Under the pieces are notes generated by a model that saw only the letters and a program-made list of their open reading frames with translations, was not told the origin of the DNA and did not search any database. The position numbers and the translations under genes are program-made. From Symsagittifera roscoffensis (lineage: Eukaryota > Xenacoelomorpha > Acoela > Convolutidae), in the NCBI RefSeq assembly GCF_963678635.1, contig NC_087064.1:30099740-30163739 (forward strand): 64,000 bases of DNA, written 5' to 3'. Each line of letters opens with the position of its first letter. The first letter of the stretch is position 1. Below, in pieces: positions 30,586-42,440 of this stretch.

Positions 30586-31308
30586 AAATTTCTGCCCCCC
30601 CCCCTTTAAAAATTTCTGCGCTAGCCACTGGTTTATTATTTTGTCTTTTTAATCACAAACTTAAGACGCCTTTAGAAAAATTTAAGGGTACTTTGGCTGA
30701 AAAAAGATTTCATAAAAAACACCACAGGTGGGACCCTTTGGTTTTTGAGGTGGTCGAATCCCTAAGAGGAGGCGGCCGCCGAAACCCCCCTGCATTCTGC
30801 CATCACCGCCTAAATCTGCCCCTGGCTCGAACGAACTTTTCCCCAACCCCCAAAATTTTTTTTATTGCGCTACCACAATTTAACATCTTTGTTTACTAAA
30901 AAACCATGCCAAAACCACGTTTTGTGTGAACTCAGATTGGTTATAACGCTGTGTAAAAATTCATTCATAAAATTAAATGGCATATCTACTAATGCAATTT
31001 ATCTAAAAGATGCTTGCGTCTGAACCAGTGTTTTTGTATTATATGATGAAAACCATGATTATCGTGTTTTCGGACAAAAGTACGAAGCAAAACTGAGAAA
31101 CCAAAACTTCGATTTATGGAAAAAATGCTGGTCTTATTTTTTGTATGGAAAATTGTAATAAAAAAATTTCATTAGTTTTTTGGAAAATTTTTGAACTATA
31201 AGACATGAAGTCTTTCATTTACAAAAAGAGTATAATTGGAAGTTCCGGTCTTCAATTGGTCTTTGAGTCAATTGAAGTCAATTGATTCTATCAATTGATT
31301 CTTTGAGT

Positions 31309-31428
31309 CAATTGATTCTATCTCATTTAATTGGTCCCGAGACATTCAATTGGTCTTCGTACAGAACTGTATGTCGCCTGCTAAAACACCGTGAAACATT
31401 TCTACAGTTGATGAGATAGAATCAATTG
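31309..31428. repeat. Short element with 18-bp terminal inverted repeats
   Basis: CAATTGATTCTATCTCAT near 31309 has its exact reverse complement near 31410-31427. Just upstream the motif CAATTGATTCTAT is repeated in tandem. No coding capacity. Confidence 0.5.
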
Positions 31429-31953
31429 GCCCGTGTGTCGACGTCCGCGCTTTGAGGGGAATCGTACGGTTGATCACAAAATCCAACCAATGTTAGCTAA
31501 TGAAAATTACTGGTTACCGAGAAAGTTAGACCAAAATAAATAGCCCTGAAACCTAGAAAAGAATAATTGAAAATTTGTTTTTTCAATAAAAGCTTTGGGT
31601 AACAGTTTTTTGAAATGTAATTTGATGTTAGATGGTCAAAAAAAATATTTGTAAATACCTTTGAATTCTACTACCAAAATTTACTTATGAGAATATGCAT
31701 TTCAAGCACTGATCAAATTCAAAAATTAAAAAAATTTTTATAGATGGTTTCAGACATTGAGAAATTGAATTATTGACTGAACTATTTTCTAGACAGTATT
31801 TCTGCAAAACTTGCAATAAAAGTTTGCTTTTTATCCATTTATAACAATTACAGTAAACGTGATTGCAGTCAAAAGTGTTAATGACAAAAAAATTCGATAT
31901 TAGTGTTTTAAATCATAATTATAATAATGAAATGTTTCCAAGTGAAGTCATTA

Positions 31954-32049
31954 TAAGAACGAAGTCAAAAATTAGGAAATGTTATACAAAAACGTCACTT
32001 GAGAGATCACCATAAGACTAGACTGAGCCTGTTTTCGGGCGTCTCAGAG
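31954..32049. repeat. Isolated diverged copy of the 131-bp monomer
   Basis: Matches about 96 bp of the array monomer (AAGAACGAAG through GTCTCAGAG) with several substitutions, 2.6 kb from the array and in the same orientation. Confidence 0.85.
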
Positions 32050-33464
32050 AAAACGGTCTTTGAAACCCTTGTAGATAAGGAAACAATACACTTGAAATGA
32101 GAGCCCAGCGTGCTCATGAAAATTGAAAGGGAAAAAATCTTACCTTTTGGCAGAAATGGAGATTAGGGGCTTACCAGAATCAAAATTTTTATAAAAAAAG
32201 GTTGCCGAAAAACAATGAAGGAGGCAACTTCAGATTAAATTTATCAGGTCACTATTAGCTTGAAAACAGCTATCTAAAAATTGATGGTTGAAATTGTTTA
32301 GTTCCAGGTTATTAACTTTTTTCAAATCATTTCTGTAAAATAAGGGAACAAAAAAGGAAACTGTTGAAGAGGACACGAGCTCAAGCAGCAATCGAGTGCT
32401 GCAAAAAATGGTAAAATGAACCGATTTGAATCAGAAAAGGAAATTATCCAAAATAAAAATACAAATTAAATGCAAAATTGTTGAAAACCCTGTCAATACG
32501 GCTAAACAAAACTTTTTTATTGATAATTTATAGTTATTTACCTTTATTCGAAATTTAATTTTTCCATCATGAATTTGCAAGTGCTATACAGCTTGCACGA
32601 GTTAAAGGACGAGCCATTGGACATTAGGGTCTTACTTTGATGGAAGCTTACGACCTGGAGCTCAATTTAGCCAAACCTCATTCTTAGTTTCCAGTAATGA
32701 CCACTGTTAGTAAAAAAAAAATTAGTCTCTCTTATAACAAAAGGCCATTCCTGAATAACAAAACTTGGCTGACTTCTAAATTCAATCATAGGTATCAATT
32801 TACAGAATTCCGAATAAAAGCAACCAGTTCAACAAGTTTATTTTAAGAGGAACACGTCTTATCTGAAATGTGTGGGTTATAAAAAAGTTCTTAAAATAGA
32901 TTTTTTTAATGTGGTATATTGTTTTCTTTGAAACTCGTAGCATGACAATCGTTTTCAGAAAAAAATCAATAATTTGTTTTGGTTTCCTTGAGTTTGCTGG
33001 AACTTTTTGAACTCTCGGTTGGCAAAAAGAGGACTATTCGAAAAACATACAGCAACATTGCAATTGTAGTCATAAACAGGAAATTTCAAAAGGGTCACTG
33101 AACTCAAGAAGACCAAAACAAACTCATTCTTTTCTATTGAAAAGAATGTAAAATTTTGAGCTTCAAATAAACAATAAACCAGGTTAAAAATCTTTTTCAG
33201 TTTCAAGATTTTTTCTATGATTGACGCATTTTTGATAAAAACAATTTTTACTTATTGGATATTTAATTTTAAAAATTGTGTCAAAAGTATTAGTATCAAC
33301 AATCAACAAATGAATTATTGAAGTCAAAAGAATGATGAAAAATCTGGTGTAGTGTTCAAATGTCAGTTAGGACGCCGGTATCAATCGCACAATTTTTGTT
33401 TTAATTACACACACTTTCAAATCAGTCGCACATTATTATTCACACGAAACATATATTAAGGTTG

Positions 33465-34322
33465 ATGCCCTTTGACGATGTGCATGTTGGTATCAAACTT
33501 CACTCAGCTTTAGCGATTGAGTCCCTGGCCACAACAACGTCACTTCAGTGCACAATGCAGTGTAACGGGCATGAACTGTGTTTGTCTACAAACTTATGCG
33601 GAAACCACCTTTGCCAGCTAAACAAAATTGATATGCATATGGCCAATGATTCTGATAAAATAGCAGATCCAGCATGTATTTATTCGGGAATGAAGGTAAA
33701 TTCAAAACCAAACTGTAAGGAGAATGGCGCAACAAAAAACATTCAGGATGATGAAAACCCAGGTTTTTGCAAAATAAATCAGAGAAGGTCGGATCAAAGC
33801 TGTTCAGACAGTTGGGAGGAGAAAATCGACTTTATTCACGATAGCCACTACAAAAGGTATCTGTACCAATCAGCCAGCGGATTTTCTTTGCACGGAGGAG
33901 TTTCTTGTCAAGATTCTGAAGAGATACTTGAATGGTATGTATACGTTAATAGAACTGCAGATTTTGATAATGCAAGTCAAACGTGCCAAAACATGGGCGG
34001 CAAGCTTTTTGATAACTTTAAGCCTTTTAAATTACTTCATCTTGTGTGCAACGATCTTGCTTACCCTCATTGGACATGGCTAGGATTGAACGATCGAGAT
34101 AATGCAGGGGTCTACAAAAACGTGTCGGGTGGTGTTGTTGACACTGCTGGGATTGCTTGGGCTGGAATCATAACGTCTCCAGGCGGAAAATGCCTTGGGG
34201 TGCGATGCAACAAAATAAGAAATACTGGGCGTATTGATAAGACTATCGACAAATACATTTGCGATCAATTTAGTTTGCATATAATTTGTGATTTATCTAA
34301 CGCGAAAAAGCCAGAAAATTAA
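33465..34322 (+). CDS. PAN/apple plus C-type lectin-like protein (partial, probably one exon)
   Basis: The likely host gene. Open for 285 codons from ATG 33465. Residues about 1-75 resemble a PAN/apple domain, with clustered cysteines (CTMQC, HELC, NLCGNHLCQL) and a closing ACIYSGMK. Residues about 150-277 form a C-type lectin-like domain: TCQNMGGKLF, the core motif HWTWLGLND and final cysteines in KYICDQFSLHIICDLS. The calcium/sugar motifs EPN or QPD are not seen, so sugar binding is uncertain. No signal peptide is present, and AG precedes the start (33459-33460), so upstream exons may exist. An AATAAA lies at 34438. Such proteins are usually secreted and act in recognition or immunity. Confidence 0.8.
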   Translation: MPFDDVHVGIKLHSALAIESLATTTSLQCTMQCNGHELCLSTNLCGNHLCQLNKIDMHMANDSDKIADPACIYSGMKVNSKPNCKENGATKNIQDDENPGFCKINQRRSDQSCSDSWEEKIDFIHDSHYKRYLYQSASGFSLHGGVSCQDSEEILEWYVYVNRTADFDNASQTCQNMGGKLFDNFKPFKLLHLVCNDLAYPHWTWLGLNDRDNAGVYKNVSGGVVDTAGIAWAGIITSPGGKCLGVRCNKIRNTGRIDKTIDKYICDQFSLHIICDLSNAKKPEN

Positions 34323-34854
34323 CAAATTCGTTTTGGCTCCTCAATGCATGATTATAAGATAAAATTTGATACGATCTAGAGATACCGAAATTTTGAGGAG
34401 GAAAAACAATTTGAAGAAATTTCGCGAACGCGCCGTATAATAAAACCAACGGCTTGTAACGTTGCCATGGCAGAATTTAGGAGTTTCATAGAATGTAGTT
34501 ACATTGATCAACCGTATAATCTCCAACCTACCTCCTAAGTGACCAGCCCCAAAATGCCCTCCCCTGCTGCCCATTAATTTTAAATATTATATCCGCATAA
34601 TGTATGCGTTTCAAACGATTGTATGCGTTTTCAATAATTTTTTAAGAATCAAAGCGTGGTTTCTATTATTAGATTGTTGATTACTGCAAAAAATGACTTC
34701 AATTCTTGGTGACGTTATAGTTGTTTTAGCAGTGTGTCAATTGATCTCTTTTATTCAAATGAGTTTCTATAGAAAAAGAAAGATTTTTTAAATGAGCGTT
34801 TCCACTTTTTAACAAATAGGAGTTTCACTCATTCGTAAGAGAAAAGATTTTGGG
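34323..34854. other. Sequence between lectin exon and palindrome
   Basis: About 530 bases with a possible poly(A) signal AATAAA at 34438. Nothing else is recognised. Confidence 0.4.
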
Positions 34855-34979
34855 TATAATTTTAAAGCCTCATAAGAGAAGCTTTAGCACCTTAAAACAT
34901 GCTTTTTGTAGCAGTAGTAGTATGCATATAGAGCATTAGGATCGGAGGGTTGTCATATATGGATGACCATTAGGTATAG

Positions 34980-35880
34980 ATCCTAATGATCACTATGTAT
35001 TATATCACAACCAATATTTCTCATGTTTTACGCGATAACCAATCGCTCTATGTATTAAGTGGTGATCTGCAATGGTCCCTATGTAGATTGCTTCCCGAAA
35101 AATTTTTCAATTCAGTAAAAATTTCAAAAAAAAAATTTTCAAAATTTTTTTTTCAAAATTTTTTTTTCCAAAATTGTTTTTTTCCGAAACCTTTTTTAAT
35201 TTTTTTTTTCAATTTTTTTGCATTAATAATAGATGATCCCCAATTATATCAATGTAAAACTAATGATCTCTGTGCTTAACTAATCGTCTCTATGTATATA
35301 ACTAATGGTCCCTATGGATTATAATTATTGATCCCTGTGTATAATTATAGATCTCTGGGTATACCTAATGATCCCTATTTCTAACTATTAATCACTATGC
35401 ATGACTGATTACCCCTATGTATAACTACTTCTCCCTTGTTAACAGTAATGAACCCTATGCTTAGCTAATTACCCCTATAAAGAACTAATTCGTCCTACGA
35501 AACACTGCTGATCCATGTGTGTTACTGATGATTCTTTTATATAACTAATGATCCCTAGGTATAACTGATAATTTCGATATATAACTAATGATACCTTTAC
35601 AAAACGAATGATCTCTGTGGTAGCTAATGATCTCTGAATATGACTTATGGTCTCTATCTATAATTAATGATCCCTATGCTTACCTAATCACCCCGATAAA
35701 TAACTTATTCTCCCTATCTTACACTAATGATCCATATGTATCACTAATGGTTCCTATAAAAAAAATTATAATCCCTACGTATTACTATTAATCCCTAAAA
35801 ACAATTAATGATCCCTATGTAAAACTAATGATCTCTCTTATAACTAATGATATCTAAATATAGCAAATGACCCAAAGCTT
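34980..35880. repeat. Degenerate 20-bp tandem repeats, left arm
   Basis: Units of the type CTAATGATCCCTATGTATAA, many diverged, with a poly(T)-rich block at 35100-35220. The inverted counterpart is 53040-53760. Confidence 0.85.
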
Positions 35881-35929
35881 ACAAAACGTAAAAATTGCTT
35901 AAGCTAAAGTCAAAATTGATCGAATGCAC

Positions 35930-36420
35930 TGGTTGAATGGCTGATCCGAGCGATGAATGAATGGAGGCATGAACAGATTGATGGATAGTTGGCCTAATTA
36001 TCAGTTCAATCGATGAAAGCTGGATAGACAGATGAACGATAGATGTCTTGCTGGATTGCTGGTTAGATGGCTTGATGTTAGATGGGTAAAAGGTTAGATA
36101 AAATATGGAAGACTCGCTGGAAAAAAAGGTGACTTGGTGATGAATTGATCAAAGGATGGACAGCTGGATAGTTTACTGATTGATATATTGATCGATGAAT
36201 GTCTAGATAAAGGAATGGTTTGATTGATTGCTTGGATAGATGAACGGATTATGAATGGCTTGATAGATGGCTTGATGATTAGACAGATGACTGACTATAC
36301 GGATGAATGTTTGAAAGACAGGATGGACGTTTAGATAGATGACTGTATGGATGAATATTTCGATTGATAAATCATCTGATGGATGGATGGCTAGATGGAT
36401 GGATGGCTTGGTGCATAATT
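35930..36420. repeat. GATG/GATA-rich simple repeat, left arm
   Basis: Irregular tetranucleotide-like sequence (GATGAATG, GATGGATGGATGG). Long ORFs over it are composition artefacts. The inverted counterpart is 52490-52990. Confidence 0.85.
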
Positions 36421-36811
36421 CAATCTTTTTCGTCAGCCCTATAAAAGATGTCTTATGCTTGAAGAGCAAGATATAAAATTTTGTTGCTCCAGTTTGTCCA
36501 CATCCAGTTTCAAAACATGAGAATTGCAAAAATTACCATAATTTATGTTGGTAAACTTTGGAGAAAAGCAACGTTGATGAGAAAAGGGTGATGTTGAGAA
36601 AAGCAACGTGTTTAATTATCCAAGTAGTGCAATACTTTTGGTGTATTTGCAAAGAAGAGAAAAATTCAAAGGACAGAAAAAAGGCTTCTTATTATACATT
36701 TTTTCCACCAGTTTGAGACAATTAAATTGAAATTATTATTTTGATAAGAAATTTGCATCAGAAATCCAGTTTTGAAAGATAAAACTCATTCTCATCAAAG
36801 TTAGGTTGAAT

Positions 36812-37065
36812 CTATTTTCGAGTTTTCAATGAAGGTGGTCCTAGCTGCTTTTTAAATTGAACGATTGCTTGTGGTGATTGTTCAGTCGGAGGACTGGAAC
36901 TGTTGCTAGCGTTAGTTTTAGTAGCAAAAAAACTTGAAGTACGTGGAATAAATTCACACAATTTTGTAGTAAGCAGTCTATATTTGCGGTTCGAATGTCA
37001 TCAGCAGCTGAATTCAATTTTTCAAAAGAGTCGTAACACTTGACAATCAAGGGTAGAATTGGTGT
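36812..37065 (-). pseudogene. Exon-like segment, left arm copy
   Basis: Reverse complement of 51548-51802 with 29 substitutions and one base fewer in a T run, which shifts the frame. Both copies begin after TCTTTCAG, like a splice acceptor, and end at the same TAG. See the right arm copy for the protein. Confidence 0.3.
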
Positions 37066-40000
37066 CTGAAAGACGGAAACATTAGTTTCGTGATGTCATA
37101 TTTTATTATCAGAGCTTAGATCTGCAAAACAATGATCAAATTGTAGATACGTTTTGCTCTAGTGGAATTATGCATTATATCTGTAAGGTTGGTTTTTCTC
37201 CTTAATTTTCCCGGGTTTCCATCAAATTTTGAGTAAAGAAAGATTTTGCAATGTGAGTTTTAATTCCATTTAGAAATTTTCGAAGCTGAAAAAGCAAAAA
37301 CGAAAATTTAATTGCTTTCTATTTGTATTAATTACTACTCAGTCATGTGCAGGAATTTTTGACGATAAATTATGGTTACTTATGTATTTGTAGGGGATAT
37401 TTTCAAATCCTACCTTGATAGTACTGCTTGGTTTAAAGAACAAAATATCCCGCATAAACCGACGAATGCAAAGCATATGGAAAGCCACCACAGATTGTAT
37501 GAGGAAATTTAATCATGTGCAGACTTTATACATACCGTTCAGATCATGATATTTTCTAATTGCACTCTGACTGGTCTGTTTGATATCAAATAACAGCAGA
37601 ACACTCTAGTGTGAGAAAGCTTCACATCATATAAAGTAATTGCGGTATAAGGGAAGGCTTGGTAGAAAAGCGCAGGATTGGTTCTAATTTGCAAAGATAT
37701 TTAAAATGAATCAACGTTTTTTTAAAGCAGGAAGAAACGATCTGGTGTCAAGACATTAAAGGGTACACATGATAGAAAAAGAGAATTTTTTTTGTCGGAA
37801 AGAGTCTATTTGTTCTTCTAAATTTTCAGTTGGAAGTTTTTTTTTAATGTTTTTTATGTTTAAAAATATACATGCAGTTAATTTTTCATTACTTTGATCT
37901 GATGTTTCCAATTTTTCCATTGAATTAAATGTATTTGCTCATTGCTCTTATACCTAAAAATTGGATACTTTCATTGATACAGAAAATCTAATACAACTAA
38001 CTTTCTCATGGACAAAAAAACTAAAACGATTTTTCAGTGAAACGTTCCTTTTCCTATGCTTACACTTTTTAAAATTTTTTAAATGTTTTGTAAGATAACC
38101 TCAAACTATCTGATACGCCGAATGGTTACTTCATTTTGTTAGATAACTGTTTTGTTGGATAATTGATAGTGTTTAATTTTTGTTCTTATAATTAAAAAAA
38201 CGTATTTCAATTTAAATACAAAATTTATTACAAAACCAAATGATATACGGATTAAAACACACGACAAAAACTTCCGTGTGAAACGAAAACTTATTGCACG
38301 TAGAAAAAGACTATGACTTCAAAAAAAATTGAATGTCACGAAGTCTTAGCAAAATTGGTTATTTTCATGAGAAATTTGCTTTTGATTTATGATTATGGTG
38401 CTTGGAGTCCCATCTGTTGCAGGGACTCAATATATGAGTCCCATAAATTGAGTGCTTTTCCAATTGGTATATGCGATTGAAAAGTAACTATGGTCGATAA
38501 GAAAAAACATCAATTACCCATCTAATTGATCATTTTGGTTGCATATCTCTCTGTGTTATACTTTGCCCCGTAATTAGTCAAAGAAATGTTATGGGTAAGA
38601 ACTTTTTTAAAAAATTGGTATTTAAGTAATGTGCTCGAATGTTTGCTACTTTTGATGTGTGTCCTTTGGGTGTATTCATGTTTAATTGTGTGTATTTTTA
38701 TTCGTGTGTTTTGTGCGTGTAAAAAAGCGTACATATATCTTATTGGTTTAAGTTTGGCTGTTTAAATAGACAAGGATTCTACGTGTATGATGTTTGTATG
38801 CGTTTACGCCTGTGTGTATGTTTGATTTATGCCTTAGTGTCTGTATGATATATGTAAAATTTGTTTGACGATTAACTATTTTTATGCAGTAAGTATTTAG
38901 AAAAATTGGAATTTTTTTTACAAGTGTTTTAAAGCATATTAAGATAAGTAACTACAACTGGAATCAAATCCTAATCGAAAAATCTAGGTTATTTTGCTAG
39001 AATTTTCAAAAGTACTTCACTAGATATCAAATATGTTCTACAAATATTTCTGTGTGTGCATGCCTATATGATGTTTGTTGATTTGCTGTTCATGTCTAAA
39101 TGATGCCTCGATGTATGTATAAACGGGCTTATCGAAAATTGTATGTACATATGGATGAACGGATGATACATGTGCTCAACGAAACACTATACGCATTTAT
39201 ACGTATAATATAAAGTGTAGATCAAACTTCATCTGTTTGTTAATCTTTTTGTTTGAAAAATGTCATAGATTTGCACAAGTTTCTTTGCATGGACTTCCAG
39301 GCAGCAGATACTAAAGCTCTATTTTTGCCTACCTGTGGCTTTGTTTGCGTATTTGAGTAGTGTAAGTTTTTTTGAAAGCTATCTTTTTGCATTCCTTTGT
39401 TCATATGTATTTAACTTGGTCTGTTTGTTTTTGTGAAATTTTATCTATGTATTTTTTCACTCATGCGTTTAATAAAAACAATTGAGACGTAATTTTTTTT
39501 GTTGAATAAAACTAATTTGAACTCCTTACTACTTTTGCTAAAATGTCTGAAAGACTCTAAATTTTTTCTACAGATTCAATTTAGGTACAACGCGTTTAAT
39601 AGATTTTACGCATGAAATTGCGTGCGTGTTCATGTATTTAATTATAAAAGTATTCGTAAAAATTTAACTAATTTGCTTTTAAACCTTAAAAATCTGAGAA
39701 TCATTTGCATACATGTTCAATATTTATTTTCGCTTTTTGTATATTTTTTTGAAAATTACAAAATTGTTTGCATACAAATGACGAGAAAAAACTATTTTTG
39801 CCTGAGGTTGAAATTTCCATGAAGTTTTTTTGCATTAATTTCAAAAACTAATATTTTTCTGCATAACTTAGAATAATAAAAATTTATCATTGCACCATGC
39901 CTAGATACGAAGTTTTTTCGCATCACTTTAAAAAACCTATAGCCTTCATTTCAATTTTTTATAACAAATGAAAACTTACCTCAGGAATTGTTGTCATGGC

Positions 40001-42172
40001 TTGCTAAAAACTATTCTATGGGTTTATTACTACACTTTGTTCAGTTATAACCTTAATTTGAACTGATGATGATAACTAATTTATTTTTTTTCACATTAGG
40101 CTTGATTAATTCACTAAAAATGAGATATTTTGAAATGGCTTTAAGCGATTGTACTTTCTAAAGAAAACCTTTTTCCCCCATAATTTAGGAAATACAGGAT
40201 CAATGAGCTTTTTGATTAGAATTTACTTATCCGAATTTTTTTCTTGAGAATTTTTAAAATATCTTGGAAGGTTTTCTTTATCTGAGTTTGAAGTTACCTC
40301 AAATTTTCTTGAGTTAATTTTTTTTAAAGAAACTGTTAAAAAAAAACTCGTTATGAAATAAATCGTTAAAAGGAGTTTTCACAAATTTAACTGTTGAGAC
40401 TGCTTTTTTGGTTTCTTTTATGAAAAAGTTTTGAGATAACTTGAAATGCATAGAAAAGGATTGTACCAAAAAAACAGTCTTGACAGCCAAAACTATCAAA
40501 AAAATGTTAAAATAGTTAGCTTATCACAATTAATTTTTTTCATCATTTTCATCCGAAAAAAAAGAAAGCAAGTTCTGTTGAAAATTGCAACAAAAGTTGA
40601 AAACTAAACAAATTGAGTTTATGATTAAATTGCTTGATTTTTAAGTTGTTATTTTAGCAATCACGATTATCAAGTTTGCAAAATTTCTCAGCGTAATCTT
40701 ATTATTTGGAACAGGCTTTTTTATAAATGTTTAAGTTCGAGAGAATGATTGAGCAATTAGTCAAAAATCAACTCAGAAAATCAAAATAAAAAAAAATGAG
40801 AGCTATTGAATGAAAAATGGGTAAAAAGAGTACATTAAGAGGTTGGTAGCCAATTTAAAAGCCTGAACAAAATTAACTCAAAAATACATTGCACAATATA
40901 TGGAAACTGAGGAGTTGAAATAAGCAGTGAAGGGTTGCAACAAAAGCTCTCAGTTTTTAATCTGAAACAGTAATGACCGATCTGTCGTGTATTCTGAAAA
41001 GTATAAGCTAAACGTTGGTCTTCGAGTGTTAACAAACAACTCGAGTGATATCTTATTTGGTTACTTTCGATGAAGTTCCTCACATGCCTGGGTATAGAGT
41101 TGAAATCAATCAACAGATTTTTTCAAGATTCAAAATATTTGCTCAAAAAATCACATTTGAAAAGAAAACTTTTACATAAAAAAAGGGTAACATACATAAA
41201 AAAAAGGTAATGGTCAAAATAAAGCAGTTCAAATTTCAATTTTTTTTGAAGAATTAGATCCTTATCTTGTTACGTCAATAGTTTATTAGCATAAGACTCA
41301 TCAGATAGCTAAACAAAAGTTCTAGTTGAAGAATTTTGACAGTTTTAATGCTCGTAAATTTGTTCAAAAATTTATGAGCATTCGATACTTCAGAATTTTC
41401 TGAATATTCGAGATCATTATCACACTATCAACATACTTCCCATCTACAACCTATTCATGGGAAGAATTGCGATAAACTAAGCTGGTCTTTGGCAAACGGA
41501 AATTTTAAATATATTTAAATAAATATTAGTTTGCTAAGCTTTTTCACAAAGCAGAGCTTCTTATTTTCACACAAGGGCTTTGTATTAAAACACAGGAACT
41601 GTTTTGAGTTGCACGACCCAAAAGACGTTTGAAAAACATCACACAAACTTATCAAAGATTTTTAATCCCAATTTGTTCTTTTGTATGAAGCTTGTTGACA
41701 GTATTCCGGTGAAAAATGCATTTCTAGCTCTACAAATCATTGAGGCATGGCCTTTTGGCTTAACGCCTCCCGATAGTGTAGTCAATGTCTTACAGTTGAC
41801 CGTTTTAGAATCGAAAGTTTGTGGAGCAAGCTGTATGCCAAAAATTTATTCGAAAAAAATTAACCGTAAAATTTTCTATCTACTAAGTTGATAGTTTCTT
41901 CTTCCTTACAATGCTTAATTTTTTCATGAATTTTCTTTAAAGTTAACAGAATCAATCTTACTCTCGCTGTTTTGCGTGATCATGGCGTCTAATTTAAGCG
42001 AGAACGAGAATAGTTCAGTTAACTTCAGAGAAAATTTGAAGCCTTGTTAAGGAATAAGGAACTATCAATTTAGTAGATAGATAAATTTTTCGATTATTTA
42101 TTTGGCATACAGTTCGCTCCACCAACATCCATTGTTAACACGGTTAAAAGTGTAAAGCATTGACGACGTTAT

Positions 42173-42250
42173 CGGGAGGCGTTCCCGCGGAGCGTAAGAT
42201 GAGCAACGTCGGATTAGCTATTGCCCGCTAGACCAAACGGCCATGCCTCC
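42173..42250 (-). other. tRNA-like sequence near palindrome centre (possible SINE head)
   Basis: On the minus strand, GTTTGGTCTAGCGGGC resembles a polymerase III A box, and CGGGA-ACGCC-TCCCG 45 bases later resembles a T-arm. It does not fold as a complete tRNA. The left arm lacks the middle of this segment (near 41755). Confidence 0.25.
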
Positions 42251-42440
42251 ATGATTTGTAGGGCTAGAAATGTATTTTTCCCGAAATATTGCCTGTAGGC
42301 TTCATGCAAAACAAGAAATTGAGATTGAAAAACGTTGTTAAGTTTGTGTGATATTATTCAAACGTCTTTGTGTCGTGCAACTCAAAACAGTTCCTGTGTT
42401 TTAATGCAAAGCCCTTGTGTGGAAATAAGAAACTCAGCTT

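Larger units (their letters stand above)
29365..33464. other. Non-coding region between array and lectin exon
   Basis: 4.1 kb, AT-rich. Small ORFs here (29475-29666, 29923-30354, 30693-30899, 32955-33206) have no domain or codon signal and are not annotated. It contains a C-rich dispersed repeat, an inverted-repeat pair and one diverged satellite monomer, listed separately. Confidence 0.5.

Noticed and set aside
42173-42250. Functional tRNA gene
   Set aside because: An A-box-like and a T-arm-like part are visible but no complete cloverleaf can be drawn.
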